From contig JAJIRX010000489.1 in assembly GCA_023853785.1 (NCBI GenBank), positions 310,001 to 374,000 of the forward strand: a DNA stretch of 64,000 nt, written 5' to 3'. Origin of the DNA: Psilocybe azurescens (lineage: Eukaryota; Basidiomycota; Agaricomycetes; Agaricales; Agrocybaceae). Shown in pieces: positions 35,113-46,639 of the stretch. A model generated the notes under the pieces. It ran no database searches. It worked only from the letters and a program-made list of their open reading frames with translations, and had not been told where the DNA came from. Every line of letters begins with the position of its first letter. Positions within the stretch are counted from its first letter, which is position 1. The position numbers and the translations under genes are program-made.

Positions 35113-36931
35113 ATGTCCAACATTGCTCCGGCCGATGGCATCGCAGACCAACCTGAATTCGACTTCTGGGAGTTTGTTTGCTGCACCAAATGTCGTATGC
35201 CCTTCTCCCTCGAAAACGGTTCGGCGACAATACCTTTCTGGCTGACAGAATGTGGACACGTCGTGTGCAACAATCACCTCAGTCTGTCATCCAACTACAT
35301 AGCCCAGCTGTATATCTGTGTGCCAACTATGATTGAACATGGTATGATTTAGATCGCGATCAGAGCTGTTGCCAGTGCGGTGCGCAGGATATCCAGTTGG
35401 CTCCTCTTCAACGCCAGGTGAGTTAGCACATAGTAATTGTCTTATTCGTTTCTGAGAAGCTCATCTTGTATAGATGGAAGCACCTATGTCTGATTGGTTC
35501 CGCTCTATCCCTTCGGCGCTCGAATCTATTGCATTCACTGCCAAGGTCGAATTACTTCCGTGATGTGCTCATTGCCTGTCCAAACTGACTGTGTGCACAC
35601 TCAGTTTCAAAGCGAGGCAATGGCTTCGCAGGTCAGATACCACAAATCAAGGCACCAACAACTTCGCCAAATCGTTGAACGCCTTAAACGGGATATGTCA
35701 GAGTTGAAGAGGTATTTCCTCCTGGAAACCTATTATTAAACCTTTTGCTTCTACCTGGTCCAGGTCAAATGACATCTTACAAAATCAAAACGAGCAACTA
35801 CGCCATCAAATGGGATATCATGAAGGAGGTCCTTCCCAAGGATTAAATGCCAATGGGAAGCGACCGATGCAACAGTAGAATCTAGTATCACCTTTCACCT
35901 TGTTCGTGTGCTGACCTTTCTTAGGTATGAACTTACAAACCGAAGAGCCAGGACAGACTCAAGTCCACGTTCGATTACTACTCCTGTTGGACCAGATCGA
36001 TTGACATTATTGCCTGGCCAACAAGTTCCCGAGCTTTCTTCTCACAAGCAACAGGGTCATAATGGTCGTTCTCATTTTACTTCTAACATGCACGACACAC
36101 AGGACTATGCTCAGCAAGATGCGATATTGGCTCGACGGCCTATATCAAGCCGATCACTTGAGTGTGTCGAAAATATATTCAAAGCTCGCATATATTGATG
36201 GAAATCCATGTCACAGAAACATTAGACCTCAACGACCGACCTCAAGTCGACCTATAGAGTGAGTTGGAACGGAAGATTGGCTGAAGGATCTTGATTGAAA
36301 AGATCAGACAATTTGCATACACGCCCCAAGGCAACAGCACCTTTCATGCTCCCCAGCTCACCCACGCCCAAGCCGCCCCCAAGCTCTTTCAAAGGACTGA
36401 TAATCAACAGAACGTTCAACAGAATCAAGGTGCAGCAGCGACAAGTCATCAACACCAAATACCTCCACCCTCTTCGTCGCGATTCAAGCCAGCGCAGACT
36501 CTCTCCAATCAGGCCATGAATACCCCGAGAAACTCGACGAATCGGCAACAGATCATCATGGGTCCTCCGCCAACACCCCAGCATGTCCGTGATGGGAGAT
36601 CTGTGCCTTCTATCAGCTCAGGCCAGGTACGAACATCAGTATTGCGAAGTAATTACAGCATAACCATGCACAGCCGTCGACCTCTATGGACCGTCGGCCT
36701 ATTGCAACGTCTAGTTCGACTGTCCCTGGGCAGCAACCTTCACTGACAACAACTCGAAGGTTCTTCCCAGAGGGTCCAAATAATCCAACAGCTTTTATTG
36801 GACACGGTGCCTCAGCGTCAACTTCACGAGGGCCATCTCGGGCATCTGGCGCCCTCTCGAATTCAGCGAACGGTGCAGGGCAAAGAACACCGTTTGTTGC
36901 TGGTGCAGGCCAACGAGGCGCGTTTGGCTGA
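35113..36931 (+). CDS. Zip3/RNF212/HEI10-like RING protein (candidate meiotic crossover E3)
   Basis: A RING finger with the pattern CTKC...ECGHVVCNNH...CCQC covers the first 80 residues. It is followed by LAPLQRQMEAPMSDWFRS and a coiled coil (residues about 110-175, RHQQLRQIVERLKRDMSELKR and LQNQNEQLRHQM). The rest is a disordered Ser/Pro/Gln-rich tail ending GQRGAFG. RING, then coiled coil, then Ser-rich tail, with the CxxH second half of the finger, is the layout of the Zip3/RNF212/HEI10 SUMO or ubiquitin E3 ligases that stabilise crossover sites on the synaptonemal complex. Start MSNIAPADGIADQPEF. About seven exons; the early junctions (35284/35354, 35420/35474) keep frame without correction. 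Assignment rests on architecture and should be tested. Confidence 0.6.
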
Positions 36932-37298
36932 TTGAATTATGTCCTGATTTGTTACTCTTGTGCAGTGTATACATCTGTATCGAGAGTCTGAGACAAACTG
37001 AACACAACACAATAAGATATGGATTTTACACATTCTTGTCAGTGAAAATAGTCTTGGCGGGTAGTCTCTCCAAGCCCTCGACTTATTTATAACATAATGC
37101 CAACGTCCGTGACTACTTGTGGTCGTCATCAGATTCATAGCCTCGCTGCCAGAAGGGAGAGCCGCCAAGTCCCACACATTTTTGGACACTGACACCCCGT
37201 TCTCCTTTCTTTCTTTCTTCCCTCATTGTTATAATCACTCCATTTCTCTTTACATACCACTCACAAGCAGGGCTTGATCATCTCGCCGGCAATTCACA
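36932..37298. other. Intergenic between RING and LEA-2 genes
   Basis: 3' flank of the RING gene and promoter of the next gene. A pyrimidine-rich TTCTTTCTTTCTTCC tract near 37205-37220 precedes the start by about 80 bp, as is common in fungal promoters. No ORF of interest. Confidence 0.45.
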
Positions 37299-38886
37299 AT
37301 GTCGTATCGCGATCCTTATTCCGAGCATTACGCAATGGGCGGCAGTAGCCGTTACGAACGGCAACCCCATTATGCAGAACCTGCGCCGCAGCAGTACTCC
37401 AACTCCCAGTCCCCTATCCTTACTACGACGACATGGCTGACGAGCCTGCCAGTAACCCGTATCTGACCAACAACAATAACAGCGCGCAGGCGTATAAGGA
37501 CGAACGGTATATTGGGGACCAGCCTGATTACAGCTATGGGGAGAATGCGAAGCCTGGGTATGGTTATCCCCCGGTACAGCAGCGGGGACGAAGCGTCAGG
37601 TCGACCTTGAGGTCGAACCGGCCGTCTGATTCGCTGGCGCCGGCGCGAAAGGAGGCCAGTGGGTTCGACCAGGGCGAATTTGCACCTTCCAAGGCGGTTG
37701 CGCGCAAGTGAGTGGCTCTTCTACCGTCAAAATTAATTTAGTTTCTCATTTCTTGACTACTATTCCAAGGAGTCGCACTCCTCGAGCTCTGCGGGAGTAT
37801 AGGTACGATCATCAAGGGAACCTGTGGACGAAGGTGTGTCTATCTGCACGGTCCCCTAGCTGGGACCCAGGACTGACGTCTGTCAAAAGGGCGGTCGAGG
37901 GCGCTGTGCCGGGAGAGTCTGTTGCTGCTCTCTTATGACAGCGGTGTTCTTGATTGTCAGCATAGTGCTCACTCTGGCTCTGGTGAGTGATTGAGTGCCA
38001 GTGACTATGCAGTCGCCATGGGCATGGGTTTTAAATATTGTTCTAGTACGCGCGCCCACCGAATATCACGATTGGAGACGTTGAAGCCTTCCCGCAGAAT
38101 GGCAGTGTGGTATGTTCATTCCTTTTGCTTACTTTCAACTCGACTTGACGTATTGGTATTGTCAGCTTCAACCAGGAACTCCTGATGGCTTCCAAGTCAA
38201 TCTGGGTGTTGCCATCTCGTACGCCACCTCATGCCAACGTTTTAATAATCTTGTCTGAACCGATATCTTACAGAGTCAGCAATCCCAATTATTTCAGCGT
38301 GGGGCTCAAGAAAATCGACTTACAGGTAAGTTCGATCTCTCATCATCGACTTACGAGGTGCTAACCCTATAATTACAGCTAACCTACCCAATCAACAATA
38401 CAGCTGTCGGCGGAGGCGACACCAAAGATATCAACTTCAAAGCCAAATCCCAGACCGACTTCACTTTCCCCTTCCATCTGATGTACAGCCCGTCATCAGA
38501 CCCCAACGGCGCCATTTTCGTGGACCTTTCAAGCAAGTGCGGGAAAACCCCACAAAACATTGTCATTAATTATAAGATTACGGTCAGTTTGCACCTTTTC
38601 TTCCCTCGAGCGGCAACTTCTTGCCTTTTTTCGCCGTTGCTAAATTAAAATATTATTATTTCTTGCAGCTGGGCATTCGCATCCTTATCGTCACCGTATC
38701 GCCTGTGATAACCAATACATTCAATTTTAAATGTCCTGTTGACATATCAAACCTCGGTGTACGTCCCAAATCGCTTTGTTTTTATTTGAATTGCAACTTA
38801 TAACCCACTTCTAGTCGGTAATTGGCGGGATATCCGGAATTGGGTCACGAGAGATAGACGCAGACACAGACACAGACACGACATAA
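37299..38886 (+). CDS. LEA-2 domain membrane protein; apparent 1-nt deletion near the start
   Basis: A single-pass membrane protein. The cytosolic N-terminus is Tyr/Gln/Pro-rich (MSYRDPYSEHYAMGG). One base missing in the C4 run at 37411-37414 links it to YYDDMADEPASNPYLTNN. After a basic segment (RTPRALREYRYDHQGNLW) comes a transmembrane helix, CCCSLMTAVFLIVSIVLTLA, and then an extracytoplasmic LEA-2-like beta-sandwich: PPNITIGDVEAFP, GFQVNLGVAISVSNPNYFSV, DLQLTYPI, NITFPFHLMYS-type strands and FNFKCPVDISNLG. The domain resembles plant NDR1/HIN1 and fungal vacuolar LEA-2 proteins. About eight short exons. The C-terminus is an Asp/Thr repeat (DADTDTDTT). Subcellular site not determined. Confidence 0.75.
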
Positions 38887-39229
38887 GTCGTTTGTCATCT
38901 ACTCATATACACTACTCGGATTAGAACAGATCTTAATCTCTGGGACCACTTATTGTAAAACTACATTTCACGGACATCTTGCAACTACTCACTGCTACGA
39001 ACAACGAAAAATTATGACAGGAATTCTGGTATTTTGCTAGTCACTGCCTCTCGCTTATCATCGTTGTTGCTACATGCCTTACAGTACTGATGCAGAATAG
39101 ATAGTAAATCGATGCTGCAATATTATTTATGACATTCGCGTTTCAGTGTCGGACAACGCGTCATCGTGCTTACTTACGTAACCTTTTACGAGTTCTTTAC
39201 GTAAGTAAAGACTCGTTCTTTAACCAGGA
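38887..39229. other. Intergenic, with a 29-bp near-perfect palindrome beside the Helitron insertion
   Basis: The 3' flank of the LEA-2 gene. Positions 39188-39216 read ACGAGT-CTTTACGTAAGTAAAG-ACTCGT-like, nearly identical to their own reverse complement, and end 13 bp before the Helitron boundary at 39230. Confidence 0.6.
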
Positions 39230-39244
39230 CGAGCTTTATGACCC

Positions 39245-39510
39245 GCTGCTACGCGTCGGGGGGATTCGCTTCGCTCACCCCCTGTGCTTCACGGCAGGGT
39301 CAACAGCTCGCTGGGGCTGCGCCCCCAGACCCCCGCTTGTCGGCTCCCTGCGCCTCCTCATTGATAAATAAATAATACCAATCACAATCATAATGTCTTG
39401 GGGGGAATGAGCTTCGCTCATCCCCCCTTGTTTCACCTCCTCACTCAAAAATATACATTAATTGTCTTCCATGTGGGGAGGGGATGAGCTGCACTCACCC
39501 CCTCCCTTCC
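39245..39510. repeat. Cluster of GC-rich palindromes in the left Helitron 3' subterminal region
   Basis: Successive hairpins have GC-rich arms and tiny loops: CGCTGCTACGCGTCGG, GGGGGATTCGCTTCGCTCAC-type, GGGGCTGCGCCCC, GGGGGAATGAGCTTCGCTCA followed by TCCCCC near 39400-39425, and GGGGATGAGCTGCACTCACC near 39480. The shared core is GAGCTTCGCTC. Confidence 0.7.
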
Positions 39511-39769
39511 TTCACAGCCAGTTCAACAACTTGCAGGAATTGTTAAACTCCACTATGGAGACACACAGCACCACCTACATAGTCAAATTATATATACTCA
39601 CAGTCAATAACAGTCAATATTTCTGGCCTTATCTAAACAGTGAACAAATACCAATATATATATACAGAACTCTACATTCTGTGTTCATTAAATATTTCTT
39701 TGCTTTGCAAATCTGAAACCAAAATTTCAAATTATATTAGACCCACTCCAACTAACCCAAAGTATTTTT

Positions 39770-40870
39770 GCCACCATGCCTGTTTTAATATCCATACACC
39801 TGCCAATGTCCACTCCCAATCAATCATCATCCTACTTTATATCTTATACAATACTGCACTACTCATTCACTACCCACAAATCACCTCATATGCACAGAAC
39901 CTGCAGCACTGAGCCACTTTAAATTTCATACCTTACACTCATCCTCTTCACAATCAAAATAGTCCTGCAACTTAATCACATCAATGTACAATCTATAGTA
40001 TATTAAAATTTAAATGCCAATTCTCACACACAATACTTAACAGTCTGTTTATTTTTACATGTATAAACCACATGAGAGCTTTATCCTCAAAAAAAAAACA
40101 AAAATACCACTTGTAGAACAGTAGACTGCCTATTTTCATTTGGGAAATCATATCCCAGTGTTATCTCTCTGCCCACATCTTTTATTTAAATAGCATCTAC
40201 ACACTCACAAATCCCTCTATTGCTATATATCAGTCATAAAGCTTGCCAGTGCAGTGCTCTTGCACCTTGCTAAGTTAGTACTGCACACTTTCATACTATA
40301 TATAATATAAACATTTCATCCTCCACCCTTTCTAAGTCTAATGAAAATTATGTGAAAATGTCACAACAAAGCATGGCATCTTCAGCATCATGCCTATGCC
40401 AGTATATATTCCCACAATATATCCCCAGCCCACTCTTCAACAATTATTGTGTATATTATTGTCAGAAAAAGAATTTTACTTTGCATCTTATACAAAACTG
40501 GAACTATCCTGCTATCTACAGCATCTGCAACACTCTGCTATTCTAAATTTTATGACTCACACTCTTCACAATTAAAATAGCTGTCTCCTCATCCCACTAC
40601 ATTTGTCTTGCAAATTAATCACATTAATCTACAGCCCATAGTACATTACAATTTACATGTTAGTTCTTATGCACAATATTTAGCTATGTATGTCTATATT
40701 TTTACCCACTACATGAGTAAGGTACACTGGAGCTTCATTCTCAACAAAATAATTTTATCACCTGTACAACACTGGAGACCACCTATTTTCAGTTGCAAAA
40801 TTGTGTCCCAGTGCTATTTTTCTATCTACATCTTTATTAAAAAGTTCCACCCTGTTCCACTCAAACAAAA
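39770..40870. repeat. Two diverged tandem copies (~0.6 kb period) inside the left Helitron
   Basis: The block from about 39770 to 40190 is recognisably repeated from about 40390 to 40850, for example CACAGAACCTGCAGCACT against TACAGCATCTGCAACACT and CATCCCAGTGTTATCTCTCT-type against GTGTCCCAGTGCTATTTTTC. Identity is moderate. No coding potential survives in either copy. Confidence 0.55.
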
Positions 40871-41399
40871 CATGGTCACCAACCTTAGCTTATTCTGTAC
40901 TAACTTGTCCACTGTCCTAAATTCTAATCATATTCATTGTTTGCAAATTTATTCAGTGGTTTGCATTTGAATTTTTGTAAATAGTGTCAACCACAACAAC
41001 TGTTCACCAAAGCCAAAAACTGCAGAAAAATGCTTTAATACCACTGGAAATGGCTAATAGACACATTGAGGATGTGTTATTTAGACATGGAGTCTTTTTT
41101 GGGATGTGTGGCACCAATTTTTTATTTGCCATCAGCCTCTGGTTGTTTGTTTCAAAGGGCCCTGCAGCACCGGCCCCAAAACACAGCAGTCTGCTTAATA
41201 ATGCTTGGTCATGCTTAGGTAAAATTAACTTCCTCTTTTAGAACATGAGAAGCAGCTGTGTTTTATATTATAGACGAGCTTTATGACCCGCCGCTACGCG
41301 TCGGGGGATTCGCCGCTCACCCCCTGTGCTTCACGGCAGGGTCAACAGCTCGCTGGGGCTGCGCCCCCAGACCCCCGCTTGTCGGGCGCCCTCGCGCCT

Positions 41400-41640
41400 C
41401 CCTCATTGAAAAATAAATAATAGCAGTCACAATTATAATGTCTTGGGGGAATGTTTGCTCATCCCCCCCTTTTATCAATACTTCACACCTCATTAAAAAT
41501 ATATATGTAATGTTTTTGGGGGAATGAGCTTCGCTCATTCCCCTCTTCTATCAGCACTTTGCACCTCATTAAAAATATTAATAATACCAATTGCTTATAT
41601 AATGTCTTTGGGGAGATGAGCTTCGCTCATCTCCCCCCTG
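41400..41640. repeat. Palindrome array in the right Helitron 3' subterminal region
   Basis: Three near-identical hairpins stand about 80 bp apart: around 41450-41475, 41518-41544 (GGGGGAATGAGCTTCGCTCA then TTCCCC) and 41609-41637 (GGGGAGATGAGCTTCGCTCA then TCTCCCC). Each is a near-perfect inverted repeat with TTC at the centre. The spacers are AT-rich and also similar to each other (CTCATTAAAAATAT). Confidence 0.75.
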
Positions 41641-41701
41641 CACTCCTCATAAAAAATAATTAATTTTATATAATACAAACACTTTATATATTAAATAAAA
41701 A

Positions 41702-44700
41702 TCAGTCACTATGGTCAATAGAAAGAACTTCAGGGTAAACTATATTTTTTGTTATACTTAATCCAGAACTCTCATCCCAAATAGCCTTGATGTTGTGCAC
41801 AGATGTTACTTGTGAAATAGCAACATATAGTTGTCCATGTGCAAAAGGTGAAGAAATAAGGTTTAGTCCAACATGTAAAACAGATTGTCCTTGTGCTTTA
41901 TTGATCGTCATAGCAAATGCCAGTCGCACAGGAAATTGTCGTCGGCAAAATTCAAATGGAACTTGTGTGTCTGTCGGTGTCAGCCCAATCCGTGGAATAA
42001 AAACTGTCTCCCCTGCTCTATCTCCTGTCAATAGTCGAACTTCCAAAACACGGTTCCCCATTCTTGTCACAATCCCTCTCGATCCATTGCACACTCCCTC
42101 ACTTGCATTCAAATTCCGTAAAATCATAATAGGACAGCCAACTTTAAGTATAAGCTTGGCCAAAGGAAGACCTGAACAGTTGATTGTGTTCAGATACTCC
42201 ACTGGATACATCAGAATTCCTTCATCACCATGTCCCCGATTATTCAAAATGCTATCAGCACTGTGAAACACCTTTTCTTCTCCAGGAAATTTGTTGAGAA
42301 TAGTTTTGTTCAGATCATCCACATCATCATTCCTGCTGCACAGAATTGTCCGTTCAGCATAATATTTGTCATCATGCCCAGTGGTCCGCTGGATTCCAGG
42401 ATATATTGTATCAATCAGAGATCCAACAGTATTATTAGCACATTTGAAATGATCAGGAAGTGTTGTGTTGTCAGATTCATCTGTATGTTTTCCCAGACCA
42501 ATATCCAACTGCCATTGTGCAAATTTCTGTTCTTCATCATGTGCAGTGTTCAGACGCATATTCTCAGTCAACTTGAGTACTTTGATGTGTCCCCAAAGTT
42601 GTGACCGCTGCATGCATGCTCCAACAATTTGTGCTCTTGATCCTTTCACAACAACAGGAAGAATTTGCTTGAAGTCTCCACCAAACACAACAGTAAGTCC
42701 TCCAAATGGCTTGTCACAGTTATGAATATCCTTGAATGTGCGGTCCACAGCCTCATGAATATAACGGTTCTGCATAGGCGCTTCATCCCATATCACCAAA
42801 TCAGTACGTTGAATAAGCTCTGCCAAATCAGAAGTGCGACCAATACTGCATGTAGAGTCCTCATGAATATTAATAGGAATTTTGAAGGTGGAATGTGATG
42901 TCCGACCACCAATAAGAAGCAGAGATGCAATGCCAGATGAAGCTACACAAAGCACTATTTTTCCTTCACCACGCAGAAAGTAGCACAGAGTGTTGTACAC
43001 ATAGGTTTTTCCTGTACCTTCTGGACCATGAAGAAAGAAACATTGACCACTCTTGCTTTCAACTGCTGCCACAATAGTATCAAATGCTGAACGTTGTCCA
43101 TGATTGAGAGTAGGAATTCGCTGTTGAGCCAGAACAGATTGATTGTCTCTGTCATAGTTTCTCTGCTCTGCAATCAATCTATTTCCTATAGCAGCAGCCC
43201 AATCTTCTTGAGGCAATGGCATTCCTGCAAACTCTTCAAGTTTTTTGTTGGTAGTGCAAAGAAGTTGGTCAATGAGAAAAAGGCCATAATCAAACACTTG
43301 TGCTTCAGTGGGGTCTTGTTGGATATGTTTGGAGATAAGAGCATGTTGCAGATCATCACAAATTTTGTCTCTAAATTGTTCCCAGAGTGCAGCAGGATTT
43401 GATGGTGTGCAGTCTCGAAGAATAGTCACAAAAAGGTTGCGAAGTTGTCGTCCACTTGCCATATATCCAGCCTCTTCCAGACACTGCTTCCACTCATTAT
43501 CATCCTCTAAAAGTCCTCGATGTATGCAGGCCTCACGAAATGTTTCATATACAGTACCATCAACTGTTCAGAGATCAACAAAAGATGTAGCACCCTTGAC
43601 ACAGGTCAGCAGAGTTCTGAGATAAAAGCGCTCTCCTGAACTTGGATGAGCATAGTACATCCACCCAATTGCAAATTGTTGCTTTCTTGGAGCCCATTTG
43701 GCGCTTGCTTTCCCTTCCAGACAAATTTGGCAGGAAAATCCTGATAAAGAGTATTTCTGGCTTCTTCATATTGTATATTGGCTTTGAAATAAGCAGTAAG
43801 CTTGGTGTCTTTACCTGCATTGCGATCCAAAACCTCCTGAGCATTTAGTGCCTGGTCTTCATTCCATGTAACCATTTGTTGATCAGGTAAATGAATCTGA
43901 AGGCGAACAATAGGTGGATGTTCTTGATGCATGTGGAAGTGAAAAATGCGCCAAAGTCCTTCACATGCAGAAACATATCGTGCATCAAGATACAGCTTGA
44001 CCTCATCTTCACAGCGTCCAAACTGCATAGTAATGCGGTCATGGCCTTTATAGACATATTTGTAGATATATTTGATGGCCTTGATAGAAGCAATAGATTC
44101 AACATTGATATGACAGCGATATTTCCAGATAAGATAACGGCAGTGAGCAACAACCCAGCGATTATCAACCTTTTTCCACCACCAATGTCAAACTCCTTTC
44201 CAGTGTCACGTCTCCTGAGATTTGCATAAGAGTCTTCATTGACAGTGGTCTGGTCACGATAAGGCTTGGGAAAACATTTTGAACATTTTCCATTCACATG
44301 ACATTGAGCAGTGGTGTCACCATTGCATAGAGTATGGACCATGAATTTCTTGACCAATTCAAAGAGTTCTGGCTCTTCCTCTTTATCTGGAAATTCAGCT
44401 GAAATAAGGCTGTCAACATCTTCAGGTGTGCGAAGCTTGTGGTCAGGATGCAAAAATACAATCATATGCATATGTGGCAGGCCTCGCTTTTGAAACTCAA
44501 TTGTCCACACATTTGCAACTGCTCTACCCATAATGCCATTTTTACAAATATCATTGAGCATCTCTTTCATTTTTGCATGAAAGACTCTGACCACCAAATC
44601 AGGACAATCAGAAGACTGTTGTCCAGGAAGAAGTGCCTCTTTGATTTCTGGCCAGCTTGGGTTGGCAGTAGCAGTGATAAATAAATCAGCTCCATGAAAA

Positions 44701-46639
44701 TAGCGATTGATAGCAAGAGCATCTTGGCAGTTCTGAATCATGTTTCGTGTGCTTCCAGCAAAAGAAGAGGGCAAAATAGTCCTTTGGCCAACATTGGCAC
44801 CTTCAGCATTAGGATCAGCTGCAACGGCATCCATAAGACCTTGACGTGTATCATTTCTGAACTTCTGCTGATTTTGTCTAACCCACCGTAATCTGTTTTG
44901 TTCTGAAGCTGCCCAACAGTCTACAATGAATTCCTGAAGAAGTTTTTGTGCCAAAAACAAATGTTGAGATTCATTTGTTGGTTCTCTTGGATGAAGACGA
45001 TAACGGAAATATTCTGTTTGTGTGATGTATTTCCGCTTTTTTTGGCTGTGGAGCTTCAATAGCATCCTCATCCTGATCCTCATTAGGAGCCTGCTCAACA
45101 GCTGGAGGATCATCATCAATTTCTGCAGCCTCATTAAAAGGAATGTTAGGATGCCAGCCTAACTGCCCAGTAGGAAAAAGAAGAACATAATGAAGTGGAA
45201 GATAAAGGGGATGCAGTTCACTGATTGTTTCCAGCCTTTCTCCAGCTCTTCGTCTCAGGACAATATCTCTGCCATTGGGATATACTTCATCGCCATCTCC
45301 AGGAAGGATTATAGCCACTTCATTGGATCCAGCTGATGGTTCATTATAGCGCCCTCGCGATCAGTTTCTCGTTCATAGCGAAGAGCAATTGTGCATTGCT
45401 GATCTATAGGCATGTTACGTGTTATTTCAAATGCTTGCTTGTATAGTCGTGCACCTGAATGGGAACGATATAGCATATCCTGAAGAATGCTCATAGTGGT
45501 TCTATCCAGCCCAGAGTTTGCAGGATGCTGCATGCGGAAATTGAGAGCTTCAGCAGGATCAAAAATATATAGCTGAGCATATAAAGGTGTAACACCAATC
45601 TGAGGAAGAAGAGATCCAGCTCGATGTGTTAACCTTCCTTGGACTTTGAATACATAAGGTCCAGGCCTATTGTTAATTGCATGATCAACAGTGACTCCCA
45701 ATGAGGTCATGGCTAAAGCATTGTTGTACTGCCGGATATGACTGAGAAAGTTTTTGGATTGGGGTACATTATTCCTAAGCAATGCATCTAATTCTTGAGG
45801 AGGATAATCCAGCTTTGGAAGAACAATTTTCCCACTAAAGCAGCACATTCCAAATGTGGGAAAGCGATCAGATGAATGTGAAATGCGCTCTGCCATCCAG
45901 TGTAAAGCACCACACTTTCGACATTTTATATCCATTTTTCCTAAATTATGAACAGGCCAGTCATGGCTAAAGGGCTTTCGGGCAGCAAGTAAAAGAGGTT
46001 GGGCATTGGGGTCTTGAGGCTGCAGAGGTGCAGGAAGTACAGGAAGAAGTATCTATTTCTTTATCAATATCATATTCAAACTCACAAAGATTTAAAACAC
46101 ATACAGGAAAGGGTTGGGCATGGACATGATGACCACCTTGTCGTAGTGGCAAAGGAGCTGGTGGAACAGCAGCTAAAAGCTGTGCCAAATTTTCTGGCAA
46201 ATTATTATACTGAATTCCATTAAATATAGCAGGCTGCAGAAAAGGTGCAGGTGCAGGTTCAAATTCAAGTTCAGGTGCAGGTACAGGTGCAAGTGCAAGT
46301 GCAGGTACAGGTGCAGGTGCAGGTGCAGGTGCAGGTACAGGTGCAGGTACAGGTGCAGGTGCAGGTGCAGGTGCAGGTGCAGGTACAGGACAGACACGAC
46401 GCCTACCCTCGTTGTAGTGGTAAAGGAGCTGGTGGAACAGCTGCTAAAAGCTGAGCTAAGTTTGCAGGTAAATTATTATACTGAACTCCATTAAACACAG
46501 CAGGCTGCAGAAGAGGAGCAGGAGCAGGAACAGCAGGAACAGGCAAGGCAGGAGGATTAAAAGCAGGAACAGGAACAGGAACAGGCAGTGCAGCTAAAAG
46601 ATCAGGAATTTCAAATCTTAGTGGTTCAATATGGGGCAT
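41702..46639 (-). pseudogene. Helitron Rep-helicase (HUH endonuclease + Pif1-like helicase), frame-broken
   Basis: Rolling-circle transposase. The N-terminal part (46639-45960) is Pro/Ala-rich with a duplicated segment (NLAQLLAAVPPAPLPL twice). Then CX2C CRKCGALHWMAE, the Helitron N domain (GVTPLYAQLYIFDPAEAL), the HUH motif FQKRGLPHMHMIVFLHP (44.5 kb), FPKPYRD, the catalytic Tyr pair in LYLDARYVSACEG (44.0 kb), and HPSSGERFYLRTLL. The helicase has Walker A GPEGTGKTY, Walker B VIWDEAPM, FGGDFKQILPVV, GSRGIVTRMG and AMTINKAQGQS, ending at 41702. Frame breaks near 46400, 45310, 45060, 44200 and 43740 and an in-frame TGA at 43570-43568 (family consensus Arg, so CGA to TGA) interrupt it. Some breaks may be the sequencing errors seen in host genes; the TGA is a substitution. 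Confidence 0.88.
46240..46392. repeat. GCAGGT/ACAGGT hexanucleotide repeat in the Helitron
   Basis: About 25 tandem hexamers of GCAGGT with interspersed ACAGGT and CAAGT variants. On the minus strand in the Rep frame it codes a Pro-Ala/Pro-Val repeat in the N-terminal region. Confidence 0.85.

Larger units (their letters stand above)
39230..41274 (-). mobile_element. Non-autonomous Helitron (left copy of a tandem pair)
   Basis: Read on the minus strand it starts TCTATAATATAAAACACAGC at 41274 and ends with a GC hairpin (CCCGACGC-GTA-GCxxCGGG, about 39245-39265) followed by TCATAAAGCTCG at 39230, with a host T next. These are Helitron-type ends (5' TC, 3' hairpin plus CT-rich tetranucleotide, insertion between A and T). 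About 290 bp at the 5' end and 200 bp at the 3' end match the larger right copy. The 1.4 kb in between is AT-rich, non-coding and different, so this copy lacks transposase. It contains a diverged tandem duplication of about 0.6 kb. Confidence 0.8.

Noticed and set aside
46240..46392. Regular repeats considered as a CRISPR array
   Set aside because: Simple uninterrupted hexamers without spacers, in a eukaryotic transposon.
46173..46454. LHLHLH and QVQVQV repeat ORFs
   Set aside because: Shadows of the GCAGGT hexanucleotide repeat in the Helitron; the Rep frame reads Pro-Ala.
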